Below are positions 23,420 to 34,700 of a stretch of DNA of 64,000 nucleotides, one piece after another. Below the pieces are notes generated by a model that saw only the letters and a list, made by a program, of their open reading frames with translations, made no database searches and had not been told where the DNA came from. The stretch's first letter is position 1. Every line of letters starts with the position of its first letter. Made by a program: the position numbers and the translations under genes. This stretch comes from Podocnemis expansa. Its lineage: Eukaryota > Chordata > Testudines > Podocnemididae. The stretch lies in assembly GCA_007922195.1 (NCBI GenBank), contig ML681991.1:48822456-48886455 (forward strand), written 5' to 3'.

Positions 23420-23985
23420 CCATGGTAGCAATCAATGGCTCGATGTCTAGTTTCCTGCCAGTAACAAGCAAAGTACCACAGAGGTTGGTCCCAGGGCTGG
23501 TTTTAGTCAACATCAATGATCTGAAGAATGAGGTGAACTGCACCCTCTGCAAGCTTGCTGAGGGTGCAATTCACTCCATTGCTGCTGATCATTAAGTTGG
23601 GGAGGAGTGATAGAAACACAGCAGGGCAGGAACAGGATACAGAGTGACCTAGACAAACTCAAGGATTGGGCCAAAAATAAAAATAAAAATAAAACAACTG
23701 ATGATGTTCAAAAAGGACAAATACAGAGTTCTACACTTTAACAGAAAAATCCCATACGGTGCTACAGACTGGGGACCAAATGGTTAGGCAGCAATTTTGC
23801 AGAAAAGGACCCAAGGGTTAAAAAGGACAAGAAGCTGGATATGAGTCAAGACTGTCCTTATTGCCTAGAAGGCTAGCAAACTATTTGGCTGCATAAGTAG
23901 GAGCACTGCCAGAAGACTGAGGGAAGTGAGTATTCCCCTCTACTCAGCATTGGTGAGGCTACATTTCCAATGGTTAAAGCAAGCT
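23420..23985 (+). repeat. CR1 LINE fragment (3' ORF part)
   Basis: Matches the part of amniote CR1 around the end of ORF2: AATGGCTCGATGTCTAGTT, GATCTGAAGAATGAG, GACCTAGACAAACTCAAGGA, AAGCTGGATATGAGTCAA, and CCCCTCTACTCAGCATTGGT. Stops and deletions make it non-functional. Confidence 0.75.
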
Positions 23986-25190
23986 GGAATGCCCTGGGAC
24001 ACCAATCTGGGGCCCACAAATTTGAGGGGCCAGTGTTCTGCAGCCCTGAAAAATAGAAAAATTGGGTGGAACACATGTTCCACACTGCCCTGGTTACTGG
24101 CAGGTCCAAGTGCAAGCACCCAGCAGGGCCACAAGGAGTCTCAGTGGAGGCCACAGCAAGCCCATGGCAGCCCCAGCCAGGCCTATTGGGGGCCATGGCA
24201 GGCCTGGCTGCAGCCCCAGTGGGATGCATAAAGCCATGGTAGGCCTCCCCCTGCTCTGTGCCACAGGGCCCAGGCAAACTCATGGGGATGGGGATGGGAA
24301 AGGGCAGGTTTGTCCAACTTATGGCCAGAATCTGGCTCACACACTGGGTGCCTGGGAGCTGGGCAGGGACATTTTTTTTCTCAAATCTCCCGCCCTGAGC
24401 ATGTTCAGATGTGTGTTACTCAGAGTGGGAGATGGCTGGCCAGAAGGGGCTTGGCACAGACCCCTGCAGCTCCAGCCAGGTAAGTGGGGGTGGAGGGTGG
24501 ACCAGGCAGGTCTGGAAGTCAACAGCCAGCTGGCAGGGAGTTGGCGGGGAACAGGAAGGCTGGGGACCCAGCTGGCGAACAGGGAACTTGGAGGGAGGGG
24601 GTGGACTCAGGAGCATTGGAAAGGCAGACAACAAGGAAGGGACCTAGGGATGTGTGGGGCCAGGATTTAGGGAGGTGGAAGGAGGTGGGGCCTGGCAAGG
24701 CTGCTGGGCTTCTGTGATGGTGCGGCAGTTGAGGCTCATTGATGCCCTTTGTGATGGTCATGCTGGAGCGGGCAGCAGCAAGGCTGTGGGAACCTGAAGG
24801 AGGAGAACAGCAGTGTGACTCAGGAGACCCAGTGAGACCATAGGGGCCTGATGGGGGGGGCAAGGAAAGCCCATGGGGTGGGTGGGGGGTTGGTGCCAGA
24901 ACCGAAGGAGACTGCAGTGGTGGGGTTAGGCTCTGAGGACCTGCAGGTGAGGGGGAGGGGGTTGGCAGCAGCAGAGCCCACTTAGGCCATGGCATTGGGG
25001 TGGGGTGCAAGACCTGGGGTGGCAGTGGTCCCATGGCCCTGGAGCTTCTGAGAAGAGACAGTTAGTTTCTCTTATAATAATATTATTATTAAGTGTGTTG
25101 AATTGTGCCAGGTTGTGTGATGGTTTTGTGGTATGGACATATTGGGCCAGATTCACGCCTGATGTAACTTAATTAGAATGTGGCACCCGT
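23986..25190. other. GC-rich tract, no gene recognised
   Basis: Several long frames on both strands come from purine/pyrimidine strand bias and have no domain. A (TAA/ATT)-like run lies near 25073-25092. Confidence 0.45.
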
Positions 25191-26423
25191 GGGTATGTCC
25201 ACACACACTCCTTATTTCGAAACAACAGAGGTTGTTTCGAAATAAGGAATGGCATGGCCACACGACGCACGGCCATTTCGAAAGAAGCAAACCGCTTCTT
25301 TTGAAATAGCCGTGCGCTTTTCGAAATAAGCTAAACCTCGTTTTATTTCGAAAGGGCGTTGTTTCGAAACGGTTGTTTCGAAACAACGCCAAGTGGACAT
25401 GCCGTTTCGAAATAACTGGCTGAGCTTCCTCCCAGGGTGCTTAGCACCCTGGGAGGAAGAGCCACCCCCTCAGTACCCTGTCCAGGGTGCTGAGGGGGGG
25501 GACAAACCGCAGGGCACCGGGGCGCTGCCCCCAAGAGCAGCGGGGAGCCCTGCGGAGGGGCGCTGATGCCCCCCATCTCCCCGCCGCTGGGGTGCTCAGA
25601 AGCCGGGCGGCAGGGTGCCGGGCTCCCCGCTCTCCCCACAGCCGGGGCTGCTGCCCACCCCCACAGTGGGGTCCGGGGGCACCCGGCTCTCCCTGCCGCC
25701 AGGGCTGGCGGCAAAGCCCGGGGCAGGGAGCCGGGGCCGCGGCTTTTCCCTGCCGCGGGGGCTGCAGCCACAGGGAGCCGGGTCCCGCCGGCCCCTCCGG
25801 CCCCGGGCTCAGCGGGGGCAGTGGTTGCGAGCCCCGCGGCTCCCCCGCCACCAGCTCGGGGGTCCTGCAGCCCCAGGGGAGGTGGCTTCAGGGCGCGGGG
25901 TGAGCCGCCTGGGCTGTGGCCACCTCCCCCGGGGCTGCAGGACCCCCGAGCTGGTGGCGGGTGAGCCGCGGGGCTCGCAACCACTGCCCCCGCTGAGCCC
26001 GGGGCTGGAGGGGCTGGCGGGACCCGGCTCCCCGTGGCTGCAGCCGCGCGCCGGAGCCGCTCCGCCAGCTTGGGGGGCAGCAGGGGCGTTAAAGCCCCTG
26101 GGGCGCAGTGCCCTGCTGCCCGCTCCTGGCGGGTGCCTGCAGGGGGCTGCGGGCACCCACCAGGTGAGGCGCGGTGCCTGCAGCCCTTTGCAGGCACCCA
26201 CGGGGTGCAGTGCGCCTCTGCACTGCACCCTGTGGGTGCCTGCAGCCCCCAGAGGAAGCGAAATAGCAGGTCCACACTGTGGACCTGCTATTTCGCTCCC
26301 TTATTTCGAGGACACAGTTTTGTTATTTCGAAACAAGTTATTTCGAAATAACAGGTTCTTTCGAAATAAGTTATTTCGAAATAGCTTCTTTCGAAATAAC
26401 AAAACTGTGTGTAGACATAGCCC
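25191..26423. mobile_element. Hairpin-string element with GC-rich core
   Basis: The ends are inverted: left GGGTATGTCCACACA, right TGTGTGTAGACATAGCCC. Inside are successive near-perfect hairpins: 25355-25390 (16-bp arms, 4-nt loop), 25425-25459 (17-bp arms, 1-nt loop), 26257-26297 (20-bp arms, 1-nt loop, same family as 8-44). A large inverted repeat has arms at about 25756-25886 and 25919-26049, roughly 130 bp each with few mismatches, around a 32-nt spacer. TTTCGAAA palindromes fill both AT-rich shoulders. No transposase. Probably a foldback-like non-autonomous DNA transposon. Confidence 0.7.
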
Positions 26424-26433
26424 TTGAATCATG

Positions 26434-26522
26434 CAAACAAGGAGCTCTGTGGCACTCTTAAAGACTAACAAATTTATTTATTGCATGAGCTTTCATGGGA
26501 GAAAATCTCAGTCAAATGCCTC
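26434..26522 (-). mobile_element. Short retroelement 3' end with 8-bp flanking repeats
   Basis: On the minus strand it reads CCATGAAAGCTCATGCAATA, then TTGTTAGTCTTTAAGAGTGC and CCACAGAGCTCCTTGTTTG, a 3' end repeated across reptile genomes (possibly Penelope-like). It is flanked by GAATCATG at 26426-26433 and 26523-26530, an apparent target duplication. Confidence 0.5.
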
Positions 26523-27016
26523 GAATCATGGTATCCTTTATCTCTGTCGCAGTGGTTAAAATAAGTTGTTTGGTACTGCTCATCTCTCATTGGAAAATGG
26601 CTAAGGTGTACAGGACGGAGCTCAGAAACAAAAACTGAGACAGTTAGGAGAAACAAAAGAGCAGACACTACTTGAAAAAAATACTAAGATTGTCAGACTG
26701 TTTTGTGCGTAAAGCTGATTACCACCAGCGAGCTTTGGAAGGAAGTGCCAAAGGTGAGCCTAAACTATGTTTGATAAGTAGTATAGAACTTTTGTACAAC
26801 CATGATTGAACTATTGACCATTGTTGAGAATGCATACTTAAAGCAAGATACAAATATAGGTTTGGGATTAAGACTGAGATATAAGTGTAGGCTATGGTTT
26901 AGCAATGAAATTAATTTAAATACCTATTGTTTAATATTTAACTTACAGTGTTTAAAATATCAACACATCACACACAACCAGGTTTATTTTTCACATTTTA
27001 CTGCTTCGTTGCAGGA

Positions 27017-29402
27017 ATGAGCACATTGCCATCAACAGCTACCCAGGAGTTGCCAGAAGAAGAAAGGAATAACAATACCAGTATCACTGATGATCAAACA
27101 ATTAAGCATGCATCACCTACTCAGCCTGATGCTGTTCCAGTAGATACGAGTACTTGTACAGAAAATGCAGCAGGTATGCCTATGTTTAAGTTTCTACACA
27201 TGTGGTCATACAAGGAATTTGGTTTTGTCTGTGTATTTTTTTTGAAATTTAAAAAACTCACTGTGAAATTCTTTGGCACAGCTACAATAATGATAAATAA
27301 TAGCATCAGTGAAAACCCTGATGCTGCCCATGTTACACTCAGTAAACTACCAATGCCAGAGTTCAAGGAGAAGAATAATTGGTTATTTCTTGATTCTGGA
27401 AAATTAGGATGTGATGTGTCATGATGCAGCTAATATGGGGCAAGCTAATATTACCTTGTCTGACATGTGGATTGGTGGGGCTATTAGGCCATATGGTATG
27501 ACCAAAGCTGTACAGCAAACATCTTTGCAGAAAAAAGTTCATGACCACAGAACATCTAATGTCCACAATGCAGCTGCTAAGGTGCTAGAAGACCAGAAAG
27601 CACATGAACTGAAATGTTTATTACAAACACAGGTCCAGCAACAGTATGCTGAAACATGTAAAATTTTTCATACTGCTTATTACATTGTGCAAAATGACAG
27701 GTCTTACTCTGACCATATTTTACAGCAGTTAAATGGTTTTGATATGAGTAGTTTTTTGCACACCAATGTTGCTTGTGCTGACATAATAGACCACATATCT
27801 GTGGAGATGAAATATAGTTTTTATGCTGAGAAATGACACTAGAAATATCAAATTTCTGGTTTAATTGATGAGAATTCAAGTTTAAGTACACTTTCCTGTC
27901 TTGTAATTTACCTGTGCGCAACTTTTGATGCAAACATTGATCTTGCTACATTTTTTCTTCATCTGGTTGAACTAGGCAGCAATAATGCTGATGGCCTAGG
28001 ATAAGCTTTGCTGCAGTGTCTGACAGCACATGGGTTCACAGAGGAATTTCTCAAAGATAATTGGATTGGTTTAAATGTAGCTGGAGTCTCCACCATGTTA
28101 GGCAGAAAGATTGGTGTTGCTGCAAACTTAAAGACAAGAGTTCCACTTTTGATAAGTTGGCATTGTTTTAATCACAGGTTGGAATTGGCCATGCTGATTC
28201 TTATCAAACACTGCAGTAAAGTTAATCACTTCAAATCATTTGTGGATTCACTGTATGCTCTGTAGAGTCACTAGCCTAAGCGCTTGAGAGGGTTGACTGA
28301 ATGTGCAAGTGATCTGGAAGTCCAGCTTAATAGGATTGGATGTGTACTTGATGTACATTGGGTTGCCTCTAGGTGTTGCACTGCATGAGCTGTTTGATGG
28401 TCATATGCAGCCATCCATAGGCACTTCTTGAAAAAATCAACTGATTTCTCAGTAAAAGGGAAAGATAAAGCAAAATGTGCTGGCATGGCAAAAAAACTGG
28501 GGAATCCTGTTTTTGTTAAAAACTTGGGTCTTATGCTTGATGCTAAGGAACTTGCAGATTTCTTGGCATTGCAAAAATCTGATGTAACACTATCTACAGC
28601 AAGTTGATGAGTTGACAAGTTCAGGTGTTTATAGTTCATAGAGTGTGACTAAGAATTCTACCAAGAGGCTTGTGAGGTGATTGCTGCAGGATGCTTTAAA
28701 GGTGTCTGCATAAAGATGTCTGAATGCTGGCTAGGAAACCGAAATGTCTACATGTCAGTTTTATCAAGCCTTAGCAGACTGTATGAGTGCTAGATTGTTG
28801 CCAGACTCTGAAAAACATCTAAGCAGTGCTATTGAAGCACTTGACCCATCATGTTTTACTACAGAACTGTCACCCAGATTTGTTGAAAGTGACATAAAAT
28901 TTTTATGTTCCAAGTTTGATGTTGCATTTAATGAAGTAAAATTTGCAGATCAGGAACATAAAGTTTGTCAAGGAGCAGTCATGAAACCTGCACTGCAGAA
29001 ACTTGTGAAGTGTGTAAATACAATTCCTGTAAGCACAACAAAATGTGAAAAAGGCTTCAGTAAAATGAACATAATTTGTAACTGCTTACGGTTTAGGTTG
29101 ATGGTTAAGCATATATTAGCATTAATGTCTATTTCATTATGTGGACCTCCATTTGCATTGTGGGAACCTTTGAAGTATGGCAAATCCTGGTTATTTTTAA
29201 ACTGGAGACCAGCAACTAGCACTCATGGTCCCTCAAGAGAGATTGGCCTTTAGTATGAAGGTGCAGCAATGAAATCAATGTGGCAGACAAAGGAAAAATA
29301 TTAATTGATTTTATAAACTTTTTTGGTTGAAATTGTGTATGTTATGATATATGTTGATATTAATGAGAGTTTGTGTATCTGTGTTTTACTACAAGCAATA
29401 AA
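27017..29402 (+). pseudogene. hAT transposase pseudogene with retained intron
   Basis: Three broken frames resemble KIAA1586/ZNF862-like hAT transposases. The first coding part starts at the ATG at 27017, just after a TTGCAG acceptor. A GCAG|GTATGC donor at 27173 and a GGCACAG acceptor at 27282 enclose a 109-nt intron whose removal keeps the frame open to 27420. Further parts are 27411-27836, 28008-28265 (AGVSTMLGRKIGV and SWHCFNHRLELA, the hAT catalytic neighbourhood) and 28744-29253 (CEKGFSKMNIICN and SLCGPPFALWEP, the dimerisation region). A polyadenylation signal lies at 29397-29402. Frameshifts and stops show decay. It could also be a dead domesticated gene, but no terminal repeats were identified to decide. 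Confidence 0.65.
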
Positions 29403-29469
29403 TGCAGTTTTGTTTTTCTTTGTTTCGAGTGTTTCTGCTTGTACCTTGCATTGTGTTCCATATCATATT

Positions 29470-29946
29470 TGTAGCAAAAGCAAACAAGTTAGCATAAGTT
29501 AGCCTGACTAGGCCATTAGCGTAAGTGACTTAGGCTGTCAGGCTCACTCTGGCTCTGGAATGAACTCACCAGGAAAGATACGGACATTGGGCAAAAACAA
29601 TGAAGGAACATGGAACTTGAACATAGAGTACGTCCCTAGTTAGTACTTTACCTTATAAGGAAAAGGATTCTTAATAAACCAATCCAAATCTAGTAAACAA
29701 CTATGACTGTACAGTACTAATGTATTCCTCTGAAGAATGTAAAAGATATATATGTGTGGCACTGCTGTAATCGGGGTCCTCCCTGTGACTTCATTTCACG
29801 AGGCACCTTTGCAATTGCAAATAAACTAATAGACATAATTCCTGGTACTCTGTTTAATGTGCCTCAGCCTGCCACGAACCGGTTGCATGGTTTAGACATA
29901 ATTCACAACAGTTTTGGGTTGCGTGGTTTAGACATAATTTGCTACA
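29470..29946 (+). repeat. ERV-C 5' LTR
   Basis: 477 bp, TGTAGC to GCTACA, collinear with 42441-42919. Preceded by the TATT target copy. AATAAA motifs lie near 29672 and at 29819-29824. Confidence 0.85.
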
Positions 29947-29949
29947 GTT

Positions 29950-29967
29950 TGGGCACCCCAGATGGGA
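29950..29967 (+). other. ERV-C probable primer-binding site
   Basis: TGGGCACCCCAGATGGGA begins 4 nt after the LTR, where a primer-binding site is expected. I could not assign the tRNA. Confidence 0.4.
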
Positions 29968-30111
29968 CTGCAGGCTCATCAGCGGGCATAGGACCTCACT
30001 TCCCTCCCTGCGAGTAGCTCATTAGCCAGCAGTAGGTGAGTTCACCTAGAGTGATTCTGGAGGAGGAAGCACAGATTGCCCGAGGTGGTAAGGTGGCACT
30101 TTGTTATTATT

Positions 30112-30309
30112 ATGGGTAATGTACCAGGTGTTCTATGGGATTCTCCCTTGGCAGAGGTATTACGGGATTGGAATAAAATAGAGGGTACCAAAGGATTGTC
30201 TAAGCGTAGGACTGTCTTATTATGTCAGGGAGACTGGCCTTCTGTAACTCCAGAAGAGACATTTCAGGAATGGTGGCCACCTATAGGGCAGAGGAGGGCA
30301 AAATGGTAG
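30112..30309 (+). pseudogene. ERV-C gag N-terminal remnant
   Basis: The frame starts MGN, a myristoylation signal, and continues as matrix-like sequence for about 65 codons with similarities to the ERV-A matrix (GLSKRRTVLLCQGDW against a GLSEKRLVTLCTKEW block). It ends where the GC-rich tandem repeat begins. Capsid and nucleocapsid are missing. Confidence 0.6.
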
Positions 30310-30329
30310 GGAAGGCAGAAGGGGTTCGG

Positions 30330-30860
30330 GGAAGCAGCTGGCGGGGAAGGCAGGAGGGGTTTGGGGGAAGCGGCGGTGGCCGCGGGAGTGGCTCGGGAGC
30401 CGCAGAGAAAGCGGGGGCGCCACTGGAGACCCCAGCACGCCGCAGAAAAGCAGCTGGGAGCTGGGGTCCCGCGGAAAGCGGCAGAGGAGCCGCAGGAGAG
30501 CGGGAGCGGCTCGGGAGCTGGGAGCCGCAGGAAGGCGGCAGATACGGGAGTGGCTCAGGAGCCGGGGGCAGGATGTAGGAAAGAATGGCTGGCAGCCAGG
30601 GCAAGAAGGGCGGCCGTAGGAGCGGCTCGGGACCCGGGAGCCGCAGGAAGTGGCGGAGGACAGGGAAGTCTGGCGGGCTGCTGCGGGAGCTGGGGAAAAA
30701 GCGGCGGGGCCGCTAGAGAGCCCGGCGGGGATCGGGGGAACCGGCGGTGGCCACGGGAGTGGCTCGGGAGCTGGGAGCCGCAGAGAGCCGCAAGGGTAGC
30801 GGGGCGGGGAGAGCGGCTCAGGAGCCGGGAGCCACAGGGACAGGGACAGAAGGATTGAGG
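30330..30860 (+). repeat. GC-rich degenerate tandem repeat
   Basis: A unit like GGCTCGGGAGCCGGGAGCCG recurs at least six times with variable spacing (for example near 30388, 30508, 30550, 30623, 30760, 30812). It is purine-rich on the plus strand and generates spurious long frames on both strands. It interrupts the ERV-C gag region. Confidence 0.6.
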
Positions 30861-30879
30861 CACTCCAGGGATCCCAGAA

Positions 30880-31680
30880 ATGAAGAGGGAACAAGTAAAG
30901 TTAAAGAGAAAAAGGTTTATTTAAGTCAGGGAGGTTACAGAGGGGAGGGCAAAGGCAACTTAACCAAACAATTCTAAAGGCTGCAAACTAAAGGAAACAA
31001 TCTTAACAGCTAACTTAAGACTTCTAAGGCTACCAATTAACTTCATACAATGTTGCAAAACACAATGATACTCTTAAAGCAAGTTCAAACAACCCAGAAG
31101 GAAAAGGGATACACTGAGTGAAACAAAGTAGCAAGAGGCAATTACAGACACGGGGAGCTCCTAACATACACACTGAAGTGGGAAATAAACTCAAAGACAC
31201 ACACACACAAGCCTGTAGAGCTGGGGAAAGCAGTTTCAGAGCAGCAATAACGGAATAAAATACTTTAGAAAGAGACTACAAGGCAAGCTCTTACCACTCC
31301 TATTAGCAGCAAGGGTAACAGCATTACAGGCTGGAGGAGACTCGTAATCGGCCGGCAGTAACTCGTGGGGGTAACTCGTGGATACGCTCTAGGGGGAACT
31401 TGTGAATGGAGGAGGCAGCTTCTGGTTGATCAGGCCAGGAGAGATGTTGAAAACCGTCCTGCCTGAGCACGCCAGAACCTCAGCTTTTAAAGACTATTTC
31501 CCGCCTTTCCCTGATTACAGGGAATGTGGGGAACAATGGGGGTATGAGTCATGCCCTGCAGAACCTTGCAGTTAGGCAGAGCCCGCCTACACCAAGCCCT
31601 GCAAAACAATGGGCCCCCAGGGTGGTAACGGCAATCTAGTTGAGTTCAAGGGGGCCATCTAGTTAAGGTGAAGGAGCCAT
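30880..31680 (-). repeat. Possible minus-strand LTR-like sequence
   Basis: On the minus strand a TTTAAAAGC box (near 31487) lies about 570 bp upstream of TTAAATAAACC (near 30920), resembling promoter and polyadenylation parts of an LTR. No partner or target duplication was found. Confidence 0.35.
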
Positions 31681-31769
31681 TGTTCACTTCACACGTTCTA
31701 CGTACTTTAATCATGGCCCGGGAGGGGCGGCCATCAAAGTAACAGTTATGAGTCACGGACAGTGGGGAC

Positions 31770-34700
31770 AGAGGGGAGGGGACCTGAATGGATCTAAGCA
31801 GCCCATCTCGAAGAAGGACAGTTATTGGTGAGTAACCCACCGTTCTTCTTCGAGCTCTGCTCGGATGCATTCAGTAATAGGTGACTACTAGCCATGCTGA
31901 TGGATGGCGAGTAGAGTCGGTTCTTCTGCCTTCAGCACAGCAACATGCCCCATAAGGTAGAGGCCCAGCAACAAGATGCTCGCTGGAGTCAAGAGGCGAA
32001 CAGGCCTTGACACAGCCCAGAAGGGTCAAGAGCTAAGGGCCAACCCAGGACAGGGGCAGGACTGAACCCACCAAGGCATATACGCATAAGCAGGTCGGAA
32101 CAAGATCACCATAACTGGAGTAAAGGACGCAACCTAAACATAGGGGGTTGCATTAGGTGTTCTGCATAGGTGGAAATGTGGCGTAAGACAGACAGAATAT
32201 AGTCTCTGGTCACAGGTCTTGCCACGTCAACTCATGGGAGAACGCTGAATGCCAACAAGTGCAAATCTAGCCATATGGGCCATGTCTTGCACGAGAACGA
32301 AGAAAGGGTAGAGATTAGTTCCTGAACTGATCACCCGAAGGCTTAGCTGGAGCCACGTGGTTATGAACTGATCTGGCGACAACGGGGTACGCAAGTAGTC
32401 ATAAGGGGGTGACCATACCCCTTGCCCAGGTCATGACCAAACATAGCCATCCGGTCAAAGCAAGTGAGGATGAGGATACAGGGTTGTAAGATGGGCTCGA
32501 GAACAACTGAGAAGACCACAGGACACTAAACAGCAGTATATGGGGGCCAAGCCGAGCAGAACGGAGGCCTACGGTATGCTTGCTATAAACTGGGTAGTGC
32601 GGGAGTGCATGTTTTCAGCCAAACAGGCACCCAGGACCAGGTTCTCGCAGGAGTGAGGCTCTGGGGCATAGGAATCGCAAGGTGGCCTGAGGCAGTGTTA
32701 GTGAGTTGGTCCTTCTAGGGCCCACAGCAGCAGGAGAATTCACAGGAAAAAGCCTGCTGGGCCTATAAGCTTGCAGGGTTCTACATTGTGAGAGCCCTCA
32801 ATAGTGTGTGAGGAAGGGAGAAGAAGGGTCAGGGATAACACCTGTTACCATTTGGTCACCCTGTCAAGGACTGAAAGATTCATAGAAGTGCTATGTAAGG
32901 TCGCGGTCTCAGTACCTACAGTACTTCCCGGAGGGATAGCGCTACTGCTCTGCCATGCCAGGGGTGCCAAGGACAAATTCCTCAATACATGGATATCCGA
33001 AGAACCCCGACGCTGAGGGAGGTTCCTTCCTATGAGTTAGGAAGTGAATCCATTACAGGGTGGCAACTGCAGCATCTCAAGGACACTCCGGAGTTAGAGA
33101 ACCTAATGGAGTATTCCCCAGACGTGAAGCTGGAGGGTGAATAAATTGGAGTACAACCCCTAAATTCTTGGATATTGTAGGAAAAATAGGCTCTCTGTCT
33201 ATCACACCAGTGGGTGGGCAGTGGGTGTGAACGGGTCATCAAGAATTAAAGAGGAGCCCCAGTACTAATGGGCACCACCAATCCACATGGGGTAACCCGT
33301 GGTAGCACTATAAGTCTATGATCCGACATAGTGAGACAGTCCCAAGAAAGCCAAGGGCGGAAGTGGGGGGGTGGCATGTCCTGTCAGGGTACAGGACCGA
33401 GAAGCAGAAGAGGTAGCTACAAGTGCCCTGGGAAGAAAAAACCCCTCTGTCTGTACATGGACACCTGCCCAGACAGGCAGCTGGTGACGTGGGGAGGTGT
33501 GTTGGTGGGAGAACACCCGAAGGGGTGGACCCTTTGCAGTTTCCACACATGGGGATGGTGACTAGGTGTTCTCTCCTGGGTTCCCTGTCTGGGGTTCAAA
33601 GGAGGTACACCTGGCTCCTGGTTATGGGCGAGGGCATAAGAGAATTGGCCACCTCGATGGGGAGGCAGACTGAGGGCGAGGCTTCCTAGGGTGGGGCCCT
33701 GGTCCTCACTAGATCACCACAAGGTGAGGGAATGGAACCATAGTTCCCATAAGGAAGAGAAATGGTAAGGGTGGGCCATTCAAATTGGCCCCCTTCAGAA
33801 GTAAAGATCCGCTCTGGCTACGCGGATATGTCCCCTTCAGTGAGCAGGAAATATTTCTGTTGAATTGGGGTTGGGGTCGCAGCAGCTGGTGCCCGCTGAA
33901 CTGATGGTGTGCAACCAAAGGTATCCCCTCCCCTTCCCCTGACCCGGACATGGTGAGGCCTACCTGAGGAAGGCATCAGGGCCACAGGCACAGTTCTGTT
34001 GCAGGTACGCTTTGAATATGAGCATCTCGGAGCCTCCACAGCAGGGCTGGGCTACAACGAGATGTGCCTCTTGTCCCCGGCGAGGTGTTGGCATGGGGAA
34101 CACGCAGTAGGGGGAATATCCGGGAAGAGTGGTGTCAAGGCTGTTTCCCGACTCCGGCACTCTGAGTGCAGAAGGCAGGAGACTGCAACAGCTCTTAAAA
34201 GTCATTGGCCTTAAAGCCTGATCTTAAAACTCTCCAAGGCCTCCAATTCCTGGCCTTGGAGTGGTATCACTGCCAGCACCCAAATGCAAAAAACCTCTAG
34301 AAAACCCAGGAAGGTGCACTTGGGAATTCCTTCATGTGAAGTACTCACAAACACTTTTATTCCTCTTTCAGGAGAGTGACTAACCCCAGCTAGAATATCA
34401 GCTGAAAGTGGAACAGAATTCTCTCTAGTAGCTGGCTGTGCAGTCTGAGGCACATGCACACAAACCTCTTGCCTTTCAGGACACAGAACCAAAGCTTATT
34501 TAAAAGGTAAAATCTTTAATTAAAAAGAACAGATAAAAACACAGAGAGTTGCTTCTCTCGGAATTAACTTAGGTAGTTACAGTGTAGGGGGAGGGGGAGG
34601 GGATACATGTGCTCAGCACAGACAAATCCAAAAACAAACCAAAAACAAAGAAAATACCCTGACCACGTCTAAATAAACATTCCCTGTTCTACCCATGCCT

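Noticed and set aside
25343..26275. 310-aa and 270-aa open frames on both strands of the GC-rich hairpin core
   Set aside because: Low stop frequency in GC-rich inverted repeats explains them; the two strands give mirror-like Ala/Pro/Gly proteins with no domain.
30220..30894. 224-aa minus-strand frame in the GC-rich tandem repeat
   Set aside because: Pro/Ser/Leu repeats mirror the minisatellite unit; not a gene.
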